A stretch of DNA of 21,847 bases from a virus: IMG/VR virus record IMGVR_UViG_3300048063_000080, positions 1-21,847 of that record, one strand, 5' to 3'. A program made the translations under genes and the position numbers. Below, piece by piece: positions 15,889 to 21,847 of this stretch. The notes under the pieces are model-generated. The model made no database searches. It was not told where the DNA came from and saw only the letters and a list, made by a program, of their open reading frames with translations. How positions within the stretch are numbered: the first letter of the stretch is position 1; each line of letters begins with the position of its first letter.

Positions 15889-16643
15889 TAAAGTCTACTG
15901 TTGTTTAGTTTATTTTGTACATCATTTCTGTATGCTTCATCACTTGCATATCTATCATCATTCATTGCAGCAGTAACTTCTGCCCAAGACCTATAGCCTG
16001 GAGCATTTACTGAACTAGGATTATTTGCACTTTGTAATGAAGGGTCATCCCCAACATTATTTTTGTAACGCGCATTTAAACCTTGTATTGCTAAACGTGT
16101 AGCTTCAATATCTTTTCCATTAACAGTTTTGTTAAAAGAATTTATTTCTGCTTCGTTTAAATTATCAGAGGCCCAATTCATCATATTGTTATATGCGTCT
16201 GTTCCTCCTACTTCTTGTTTTAAAGTATTAGAAGTCTGTGTTGCGATTGCTTCTTGTCCTTTAATAAAAGCGTCTACATAATCTTTAGGTATTCCTGCTT
16301 TTTGCAAAGCTTCATATGAACTATCTTTTAATTGTCCCCCTTCATTGTATTCATCTTGAAGTGATGACATATTTAACCCTGCATTTTCTACAGCTTTCTC
16401 AGCTTTATCAATAGATAAGTCAGTGTTATCTTTATTTGTTTCTTCTTTTGTAGGCTCTGATTCTTTTTCAGTTTCAGACTTTCCTAATTTACCTTCTAAT
16501 TCACCATAGGCTTTTGCCATATCTTCTGGAGATTTAAACTTTTCAGGTAACCATTCAGGTCTACTTTCATTTTCTGTTGTAGTATTTTCTGTTGGTTGTT
16601 CTGGTGTAGTTTCTGGTGTTTGTATTTCTACTTTTTCTACCAT
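15888..16643 (-). CDS. Capsid assembly scaffold protein, gp9-like
   Basis: This 251-aa protein (T7 gp9 is 307 aa) lies between portal and capsid genes. The N-terminus is a disordered Glu/Thr/Pro-rich stretch (IQTPETTPEQPTENTTTE), followed by RPEWLPEKFKSPEDMAKAYG at about 28-47, a hallmark of podophage scaffolds. A long helical, acidic middle follows, and a C-terminal part (YRSWAEVTAAMNDDRYASDE, about 217-236, then QNKLNNSRL at the end) that should contact the capsid. It directs procapsid assembly and leaves before or during DNA packaging. It starts 3 bases after the portal stop, with a weak ribosome site (AGGATAATAA). Confidence 0.9.
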   Translation of the reverse strand: MVEKVEIQTPETTPEQPTENTTTENESRPEWLPEKFKSPEDMAKAYGELEGKLGKSETEKESEPTKEETNKDNTDLSIDKAEKAVENAGLNMSSLQDEYNEGGQLKDSSYEALQKAGIPKDYVDAFIKGQEAIATQTSNTLKQEVGGTDAYNNMMNWASDNLNEAEINSFNKTVNGKDIEATRLAIQGLNARYKNNVGDDPSLQSANNPSSVNAPGYRSWAEVTAAMNDDRYASDEAYRNDVQNKLNNSRL

Positions 16644-16646
16644 TTA

Positions 16647-18200
16647 TTATCCTTGCGGTTTTGTCATATTGTCTGCAACTTTAGGAGCCACGTCTTGAGC
16701 GGTGTCCTGCATTTGTTGCATTTGTTGTTGTTGCATTGCAGCTTCTTGTTCAGCTTGTAATTGTTCTTGAGATTTTAATAATCCCTCAGTGTCAATACCA
16801 AGTCCAGTTGCTAACCTTGTAATTAAATCTTGTGGATTTAAAAGTTGCACGACTTGTGGATTGATTTGTGCAAGTTGACCTATCTCTGCTACAAACTCTC
16901 TTAATTTTTGTAAGTCATTACCACGTCCTAGTGCCTCAACACCTGTAATAATTGTGGGCCTTACTGAACCCTTGGGTAGTTTAGGAATTTCATTTTGACT
17001 TCCCATTCTATCCATTAGTAATTGCACTAGAGGTAATTGTAATTCTTGAGATAATAAAGAATATATACCACCCATTGCAGTTTCTAATTCGTTTGCCATG
17101 TATCTAATCTCTTGAGCAGTTACACGTTCAGCCTGTCTTTGTATGGCTGTGTTTAATAAAAATGCATAAGCTAATCTTTCTTCTAATCTTGCGATTGCTT
17201 TTTCTACAGTTTGTAAATCATAAAATTTGTTTGCTTGTAAGACTGACACGTCATCACCACTGCCAGATATAATGTCACCATTACGTGCTACAGCTATATC
17301 TCTTTTCTTTGTAGTTGAGTTTGGTCTTACCATGAAAATCATTTTGGCACTTGCAGCAGAAGACTCGACTAAAGATTGTGATAATCCTTCTAAAGATTTT
17401 AAATCTCCAATGTACTCTTCAACGTAACTACGGCCATAGTCCTCACCGTCAACTCTAATCATTCTTAAAGCTAACCATGGTAATTTATCTTGATTGTATG
17501 TACCAACGGATGATGGTATTTTAATTCCTTTAGTCTCTTGGCAAACATAATATTTACCATTGTCTAGTTTGTAAACGTGCGTGTATAAATCACAATTTGT
17601 TTGTGACTGTACATCTTCTTTTGACATAAGAGATAAAACTTGTTCTCTAACTTCTTCATCTAAAGATAAAACTGAAACACTTTCTTTTACAACTATTTCT
17701 AATAGATTTCCTTCACCGTCTCTTTTACAAACATACTGGTTAAGGCCATATACTCTCATGTTACCTTGTTTTGGAACATGGGCTAGTGCATTACCGCCAA
17801 CAATTAAATGTTTTATTAATTCAAATGTTGGAACACGTAAAGCAAGAGACTCTATTTTACCCATAACTTCACGTTCAATTTTAGATAAAGCTTTTTCAAC
17901 AGATGTTTTTAATTCTGGTTGTTGCTCTATTTGTTCTTTAGCTTTGCCTTGTATCGCTAGTCTAAAAAATGGTTGATTTGGTGGGAGTAATAATAGTAGT
18001 AATTTTGAAGCAAGGTTGTTAACACCTCTACTACCTACAGATTGGAAAGGACTATAAAAGTCACTTGATTGTGTTTGATGTTGTTCGGGAATTAGAGTTG
18101 GGATAGTTAACTCAGAGCATTCACGTCCTCTATCGAGGTAATGCTCTTTAATTTCATTTAAAGATTCATAACGATTTTCTGCTGTATCTTTAAAATTCAT
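16647..18200 (-). CDS. Portal (head-tail connector) protein, gp8-like
   Basis: This 517-aa protein (T7 gp8 is 536 aa) shows the T7-type portal pattern. CSELTIPTLIPE near 33-44 is followed by SDFYSPFQSVGSRGVNNLAS and KLLLLLLPPNQPFFRL, then a helical stem region, DGEDYGRSYVEEYIGDLKSL at about 251-270, and AFLLNTAIQRQAERVTAQEI at about 345-364. The C-terminus is a Gln/Met-rich tail (AAMQQQQMQQMQ). The dodecamer forms the DNA channel and nucleates procapsid assembly. The ATG overlaps the stop of the 70-aa gene (TAATG). Confidence 0.94.
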   Translation of the reverse strand: MNFKDTAENRYESLNEIKEHYLDRGRECSELTIPTLIPEQHQTQSSDFYSPFQSVGSRGVNNLASKLLLLLLPPNQPFFRLAIQGKAKEQIEQQPELKTSVEKALSKIEREVMGKIESLALRVPTFELIKHLIVGGNALAHVPKQGNMRVYGLNQYVCKRDGEGNLLEIVVKESVSVLSLDEEVREQVLSLMSKEDVQSQTNCDLYTHVYKLDNGKYYVCQETKGIKIPSSVGTYNQDKLPWLALRMIRVDGEDYGRSYVEEYIGDLKSLEGLSQSLVESSAASAKMIFMVRPNSTTKKRDIAVARNGDIISGSGDDVSVLQANKFYDLQTVEKAIARLEERLAYAFLLNTAIQRQAERVTAQEIRYMANELETAMGGIYSLLSQELQLPLVQLLMDRMGSQNEIPKLPKGSVRPTIITGVEALGRGNDLQKLREFVAEIGQLAQINPQVVQLLNPQDLITRLATGLGIDTEGLLKSQEQLQAEQEAAMQQQQMQQMQDTAQDVAPKVADNMTKPQG

Positions 18201-18412
18201 TAAACGTTAACGTTAGAGCCAGTGTTACTAATGTTTAAATCAGTTTGCATAGCTGCTGTACCTTTTTTAGATTTCTTTTTCTTAGCAATCTGTAAAGCGT
18301 CTTCAGAAGCTAACTCAATTGTAGGCGCTTGTTCATCACCTGATGACATTGCATTTCTAACTGGTTGAACTACTTCTTGTTGAGCCGGCATTGATGGTTT
18401 TCCCATACACAT
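18200..18412 (-). CDS. gp7.3-like small virion/tail-assembly protein, copy 2 (70 aa)
   Basis: This 70-aa protein starts MCMGKPSMPAQQEVVQPVRN, has a Lys-rich centre (AKKKKSKKG) and ends TDLNISNTGSNVNV. It shares its MCMGK start, Lys cluster and DLNI motif with the 67-aa protein encoded just upstream. T7 gp7.3, the small tail/host-range protein encoded right before the portal, also combines a basic Lys-rich body with a C-terminal GGINI-type motif, so I read both as gp7.3-like. The similarity is weak and largely positional. The ribosome site is AAAGGGAAATAACT. It overlaps the portal start. Confidence 0.7.
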   Translation of the reverse strand: MCMGKPSMPAQQEVVQPVRNAMSSGDEQAPTIELASEDALQIAKKKKSKKGTAAMQTDLNISNTGSNVNV

Positions 18413-18427
18413 AGTTATTTCCCTTTA

Positions 18428-18631
18428 TTAATATGTTGTTGTATTTATATTTAAATCAGAAGATTGACTTGTCACATTGTTCTTAACTTTTTTCTTTTCT
18501 TTAATAACAGGTGTGTTGTCTATTTCTGGTGGTGAAGCTTTTGAATCCATTACGTTACCATCTACGAATTTTATCGAAGGGTCTTCTCTTTTAGCTATTT
18601 GGGGTTTATCTAAAACTTTACCCATGCACAT
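18428..18631 (-). CDS. gp7.3-like small virion/tail-assembly protein, copy 1 (67 aa)
   Basis: This 67-aa protein starts MCMGKVLDKPQIAKREDPSI, has a Lys cluster (KEKKKVKNN) and ends SDLNINTTTY. Its ends match the 70-aa downstream neighbour, while the middles differ (acidic/Pro here, Ala/Gln there). This suggests an old tandem duplication or two domains kept for a common partner. It is low complexity and probably unfolded alone. It starts two bases after the 66-aa gene with a good TAGGAGAAAAA ribosome site. The function is inferred from position before the portal; no experimental homologue is recognised with certainty. Confidence 0.7.
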   Translation of the reverse strand: MCMGKVLDKPQIAKREDPSIKFVDGNVMDSKASPPEIDNTPVIKEKKKVKNNVTSQSSDLNINTTTY

Positions 18632-18633
18632 AA

Positions 18634-18834
18634 TTATTTTTCTCCTAATAAATTATTTTCGCTTCTTTTCTTTAAATCTATTAACCAATTAACTACACTT
18701 CTTTGACCTGCCTTAAACCAGACAGTTTTTTCATTGTCTTTTAATTCAGGTGCTTTTTCTGGATAAATTTTATCTAAAACTTTAATAAGTTCATCCACGG
18801 TGTAAGGTAATTGGATGTCATTTAAGTCATCCAT
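18634..18834 (-). CDS. Hypothetical small protein (66 aa)
   Basis: This 66-aa acidic, helical protein reads MDDLNDIQLPYTVDELIKVL at the start, has DKIYPEKAPELKD and TVWFKAGQRSVVNWLIDLKK, and has no membrane segment. I do not recognise its function with confidence. It is the first gene after the candidate promoter at 18844-18865 and lies between NrdB and the gp7.3-like pair, comparable to the small T7 genes 6.5-6.7. AGAAGGAAAACATT before the ATG is a reasonable ribosome site. Confidence 0.75.
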   Translation of the reverse strand: MDDLNDIQLPYTVDELIKVLDKIYPEKAPELKDNEKTVWFKAGQRSVVNWLIDLKKRSENNLLGEK

Positions 18835-18843
18835 AATGTTTTC

Positions 18844-18865
18844 CTTCTAATATGGGGCCTAATTA
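18844..18865 (-). promoter_or_regulatory. Candidate phage RNA polymerase promoter (phi6.5-like position)
   Basis: On the minus strand it reads TAATTAGG then CCCCATATTAGAAG, 20 of 22 bases identical to the element at 3831-3852. It begins at the NrdB TAA stop and ends 9 bases before the ATG of the 66-aa gene, which opens the head gene cluster. Alignment by eye to the T7 promoter gives 13 of 22 matches. The GAAGG overlaps the ribosome site, so part of the conservation could be translational, but the CCCCATATT core cannot be explained that way. Confidence 0.55.
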
Positions 18866-19813
18866 TGCCCACAAGTCTCCTGTTAAGTTACCTTTTGCAT
18901 ACTCAGTCGCTCTGTTTTCAAAGAAATTAGTATGTTCTACGCCATTTAATACCCAATCTAGCCAAGGCAACGGGTTTGTTTTTTGATTATAATTAGGTTT
19001 TAAACCTAGCTGAAGTAGTCTTCTATCCGCAATGTGTCTAATATATAATTTAACATCTTCAGCTTTAAGACCTTGTACTTCTCCTAAATTAAAAGCTAAA
19101 TCTATAAACTTATCTTCTAGTTCAACCATGTCTCTACAAGTTTGATATAGAGTTCCTTTAAAATTATCATTCCAAATATTTTTATTTTCATCTATCAGTG
19201 TATGGAATACTTTAATCATGTTTTCTACATGATGACTTTCATCTCTAATAGACCAAGTTACAATTTGGCACATGCCTTTCATTTTTCCATAACGTTGGAA
19301 GTTAAGTAACATAATAAAAGAAGCAAACAGTTGTAGGCCCTCACCAAATGCAGAAAATACAGCTAACTCTCTAGCCATACCTTCAATACCTTCACCTTTA
19401 TCTTTAAATAAATATTTATGTTTATCCGCCATAGCTTTATATTCTTGAAACGCCTGGTACTCACTGTCTGGTAAACCAATAGTATCATTAAGTAATGAAT
19501 AAGAATGTACGTGGTTAGCTTCACTAGTTGCAATAGCAGACAACATCATTCTAATTTCTGGTGCTTTAAATTTAGGAATGTATTTATCAAGATAAGCTTG
19601 TGCTATATCTACATCACCTTGTGTAAAGAATTTTAATATTTGTGTAATTAAATTTTTTTCTTTACTACTTAATCTATCATTCCAATCTCTTACATCTTCA
19701 GACAAAGGGACTTCACTTGGTAGCCAATGCATTTTTTGTTGTGTGTCATAAGCTTCAAACGCCCATGGATATTCAAACGGTTTGTAGTGTGTTCTTCCTT
19801 TAAATAAACTCAT
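18863..19813 (-). CDS. nrdB: Ribonucleotide reductase class I small subunit (NrdB)
   Basis: This 316-aa protein supplies the metal-centred radical for reduction of ribonucleotides to deoxyribonucleotides by NrdA. The di-metal ligands expected from the family are visible: Asp67, Glu98, His101, Glu158, Glu192 and His195. Their spacings (67 to 98, 98 to 101, 158 to 192, 192 to 195) equal those in E. coli NrdB, and Tyr105 sits seven residues after Glu98 in SEANHVHSY, the radical-tyrosine position. The frame is open back to 19894, but I chose ATG 19813 (MSLFKGRTHYKPFEYPWAFE). It overlaps the upstream TGA as ATGA, has a GAGGGG ribosome site, and begins at the family's usual N-terminus. The longer start would overlap another gene by 85 bases. 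The C-terminal tail (GNLTGDLWA) should bind NrdA. Confidence 0.95.
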   Translation of the reverse strand: MSLFKGRTHYKPFEYPWAFEAYDTQQKMHWLPSEVPLSEDVRDWNDRLSSKEKNLITQILKFFTQGDVDIAQAYLDKYIPKFKAPEIRMMLSAIATSEANHVHSYSLLNDTIGLPDSEYQAFQEYKAMADKHKYLFKDKGEGIEGMARELAVFSAFGEGLQLFASFIMLLNFQRYGKMKGMCQIVTWSIRDESHHVENMIKVFHTLIDENKNIWNDNFKGTLYQTCRDMVELEDKFIDLAFNLGEVQGLKAEDVKLYIRHIADRRLLQLGLKPNYNQKTNPLPWLDWVLNGVEHTNFFENRATEYAKGNLTGDLWA

Positions 19814-19983
19814 ATTCCCCTCATCAATTCTATAAACTCTATTATTACTATTAGTCCTAATTCTACTGCTAACACTGTATGATATACATGCCATAGTAAG
19901 CCCAAAGTTTTTGGACTCTTAAAATTTTTTCTTCTTTTTTTGCGGGGCTTATCAAACCCGTCAAATATACTTTCGTCTGTCAT
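19810..19983 (-). CDS. Small basic + hydrophobic protein between NrdA and NrdB (57 aa)
   Basis: This 57-aa ORF starts MTDESIFDGFDKPRKKRRKN. A strongly basic stretch (PRKKRRKNFKSPK, about 13-25) is followed by a hydrophobic segment, TLGLLWHVYHTVLAVELGLI at about 26-45 then VIIEFIELM, which could be a single membrane helix with the basic end in the cytoplasm. It has a good ribosome site (AAGGAAG), starts in an ATGA overlap with the 44-aa gene and ends in another with nrdB. This tight coupling is the main evidence that it is real. I do not recognise a family; a phage membrane protein or an RNR accessory are both guesses. Confidence 0.75.
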   Translation of the reverse strand: MTDESIFDGFDKPRKKRRKNFKSPKTLGLLWHVYHTVLAVELGLIVIIEFIELMRGI

Positions 19984-20114
19984 TGCGGTCTTCCTTGTCT
20001 GTTATATTTTTTATTATGTTGTAATTTCTTTTTTTTGTTAGGACTCTTAGTGTGAACCCTTATTCTTTTTTTAGGTTTTTCACGGGCCACAAACCCAGTA
20101 AATTTTCTTGCCAT
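19980..20114 (-). CDS. Very basic small protein after NrdA (44 aa)
   Basis: This 44-aa ORF starts MARKFTGFVAREKPKKRIRV, continues HTKSPNKKKKLQHNKKYNRQ and ends GRPQ. Well over a third of its residues are Lys, Arg or His, with no hydrophobic core. It begins 2 bases after the nrdA TAA and its TGA overlaps the next ATG. Short Lys/Arg-rich proteins ending in a Y-R-Q-G-R-like motif are common in marine phages, but their role is unknown to me; nucleic-acid binding is a plausible inference. Its ribosome site would have to lie in the nrdA 3' end, which has no clear AGGAG, so it probably relies on coupling. Confidence 0.7.
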   Translation of the reverse strand: MARKFTGFVAREKPKKRIRVHTKSPNKKKKLQHNKKYNRQGRPQ

Positions 20115-20116
20115 AA

Positions 20117-21847
20117 TTATTCACAAGCAAGACATTCAGGGTCACTGTCTGGTCTTACTATTCTTTCTATTTTAGTTGATATTATTTCTGCTCTTTTGAT
20201 TGCTTCTGAACGACAATAATAAAGAGTCTTAATTCCTTTTTTCCAGGCTGACAAATGTAACAAATGTAAATCTTTAATGTTAACATCAGACGGTACAAAA
20301 ATATTTAAACTTTGTGATTGGCAAATTTCTTTTTGTCTATCCGCAGCTAATTCAATAATCCATCTTTGGTCTATCTCAATAGCTGTAGCAAACACATCCT
20401 TTTCCCAATCATTTAATTGTTCTAAATGTCTTACTGAACCTCTGTTAGCAATAATACTTTTCCAAGTTTCATCAGTATTTATTTCTTTTTCTTTTAAAAG
20501 TTTTTCTAAATATTTATTACGCATAAAGTGAGTACCACTCATAGTTTTTTGAGTGTATGCATTAGCACGTAAGGGTTCTATTGAAGGTGAAGTACTACCA
20601 CATATAATACTACTACTTGCGTTAGGAGCTATGGCCAACATGTGAGCAAATCTTAAACCAGTACCTTCCATGTCTGGTGCTTCTCCTCTTTCTTCAGCAA
20701 GTATTTTAGATGTTGCTAGTGCTTGTTCTTTAATGTGTTTAAATATTTTTAGATTTATTCCTTTAGCTATCGCACTTGCAAAAGGTACGTTTTTACTTTG
20801 GAGATATGAGTGGAAACCCATTGCCCCCAATCCAATACTACGTTCACGCATAGCAGAATACTTAGCACGCTGTAAAAAATCAGTAGCGTTATTAATAAAG
20901 TACTCCAGGACATTATCGAGAAACCTAACCACGTCAGGTATGAACTTAGGGTCTTCTTTCCATTCATCATATTTTTCTAAATTTAATGAAGACAAACAAC
21001 AAACTGCTGTTCGTTCTTCGTTGGTTGGTAATGTTATTTCACTACACAAATTTGAGTGATGTACCTTTAATCCCAATTTCTTTTGGGAGAGTGGTAAACT
21101 TTTTTGTATTGTGTCAATGAAAGATAGGTAAGGCTCACCAGTGGCAACCCTAGTCTCAAGAATCTTTTGCCACAATCTTTTAGCAGAGACTGTTCGAATA
21201 ACTTTTTTTGTATGTGGGTCAATAAGTTGCCAATCATCGTTAGCACTAGGGTTAATAGTGCATTGATTGATAATAGACATAAAACTGTCAGAAATATTAA
21301 TCCCATGGTGCAGATTAAGACACTTCCTATGAATGTCACCGCCACTGGGTTTACGTAATTCCAAAAACTCTTCAATTTCTGGATGAGATATATCTTGGTA
21401 TGTTGCATAACTTCCTCTTCTAGTTTTACCTTGAGAGAAGGCTAACATTTCACTATCAACTACATGCATAAATGGTATTGAACCTGATGACTGTGAGCCA
21501 CCGGATGTACCAGTCCCATCACTTCTTATGTGGCCCCAGAAACCTCCGATACCACCACCGACTGAAGCTAAAAATGCATTTTCTGTATAGTGAGTTGTTA
21601 AACCTTCTCTGCTGTCTGGTACATAATTTAAAAAGCATGAAATTGGCATACCTTTTTGAGTACCACCGTTTGTTAAAATAGGTGTAGAAAACATGAACCA
21701 TAGATTAGACACATAACCATAAATTCTTTCAGCCATTTCTGAGTCATCAGAAAATACTTTTGCTACTCTGTAAAAAGCCTCTTGCGGACTTTGTTCTTTG
21801 TCAGTTAAGTAACGGTCTTTTAATATTCTGAGACCCGCTTCAGATAA
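20117..21847 (-). CDS. nrdA: Ribonucleotide reductase class I large subunit (NrdA), 5' end outside window
   Basis: The frame is open to the right edge (LSEAGLRILKDRYLTDKEQS at the edge), so the N-terminus and any ATP-cone are not visible; 576 residues remain. The ATG at 21736 is internal, not the start. Numbering from the first visible residue, the active-site pieces are: Cys71 in PISCFLNYVPD; Asn266, Cys268 (thiyl radical) and Glu270 in SNLCSEITLP; a second redox Cys at 283/284 in AVCCLSSLNL; the radical-transfer pair Tyr543-Tyr544 in TLYYCRSEA; and a C-terminal CxxC (Cys572, Cys575 in ECLACE) for re-reduction by thioredoxin or glutaredoxin. The protein makes dNTPs from host ribonucleotides for phage replication together with NrdB encoded just downstream. 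No intein or frameshift is seen. Confidence 0.96.
   Translation of the reverse strand, partial: LSEAGLRILKDRYLTDKEQSPQEAFYRVAKVFSDDSEMAERIYGYVSNLWFMFSTPILTNGGTQKGMPISCFLNYVPDSREGLTTHYTENAFLASVGGGIGGFWGHIRSDGTGTSGGSQSSGSIPFMHVVDSEMLAFSQGKTRRGSYATYQDISHPEIEEFLELRKPSGGDIHRKCLNLHHGINISDSFMSIINQCTINPSANDDWQLIDPHTKKVIRTVSAKRLWQKILETRVATGEPYLSFIDTIQKSLPLSQKKLGLKVHHSNLCSEITLPTNEERTAVCCLSSLNLEKYDEWKEDPKFIPDVVRFLDNVLEYFINNATDFLQRAKYSAMRERSIGLGAMGFHSYLQSKNVPFASAIAKGINLKIFKHIKEQALATSKILAEERGEAPDMEGTGLRFAHMLAIAPNASSSIICGSTSPSIEPLRANAYTQKTMSGTHFMRNKYLEKLLKEKEINTDETWKSIIANRGSVRHLEQLNDWEKDVFATAIEIDQRWIIELAADRQKEICQSQSLNIFVPSDVNIKDLHLLHLSAWKKGIKTLYYCRSEAIKRAEIISTKIERIVRPDSDPECLACE

Noticed and set aside
19813-19894. 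Longer NrdB with 27 extra N-terminal residues
   Set aside because: It overlaps the 57-aa gene, has no family similarity in the extension, and the ATGA junction with a GAGGGG site supports the downstream ATG.
21067-21408. 113-aa minus-strand frame inside nrdA
   Set aside because: It is in another frame of nrdA and destroys none of the catalytic motifs of the NrdA frame. It is a shadow.
1-21847. Insertion sequences, integrase, attachment site or host metabolic cargo besides RNR
   Set aside because: No transposase or integrase motifs, no tRNA-like att sequence and no terminal repeats seen in the window.

Overview
The window looks like the late, virion-building half of a T7-like marine podophage genome. 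Every gene I can support is on the minus strand, so transcription runs from right (21847) to left (1). The sequence is strongly A+T-rich. Genes are packed with stop/start overlaps (TAATG or ATGA) or gaps of a few bases, usually with AGGAG- or AAGGA-type ribosome sites. Gene order follows T7 genes 7.3 to 17, with ribonucleotide reductase (RNR) genes just upstream. Low G+C, phage RNR, and small proteins resembling those of marine cyanophages and pelagiphages suggest a phage of a marine bacterium. A SAR11/Pelagibacter-type host is my best guess, but this is inference and no host gene is present.

Right end (about 18.86-21.85 kb): a nucleotide-supply operon. A class I RNR large subunit (NrdA, cut by the window edge) is followed by two small proteins (44 and 57 aa) and the small subunit NrdB. 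The last three genes are chained by ATGA overlaps. These overlaps also show that NrdB starts at 19813 rather than at the longer reading-frame start at 19894.

Head region (14.3-18.85 kb): a 66-aa unknown protein, two related 'MCMGK...DLNI' proteins (67 and 70 aa, in the position of T7 gp7.3), portal, scaffold, a 76-aa and a 48-aa conserved small protein, and the major capsid protein. The capsid gene is flanked on both sides by intergenic DNA rich in inverted repeats. The downstream one sits where T7 has its late terminator T-phi.

Tail and ejection region (3.85-14.3 kb): tail tubular proteins A and B, then gp13-, gp14- and gp15-like internal virion proteins. The gp16-like ejection protein is divided between two ORFs. 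The first of these begins with what looks like a pesticin/T4-type lysozyme domain.

Left end (1-3.8 kb): a T7-type tail fibre with 22 decapeptide repeats and Ig-like modules, a LamG+SPRY-like putative receptor-binding protein, and the start of another gene.

The most interesting non-coding signal is a near-identical 22-bp element found exactly twice, at 3831-3852 and 18844-18865. It lies just upstream of the tail fibre gene and of the gp7.3/portal cluster, the positions of T7 promoters phi17 and phi6.5. It resembles T7/SP6-family promoters, so it is a strong candidate for the late promoter of this phage's own single-subunit RNA polymerase, whose gene is outside the window.
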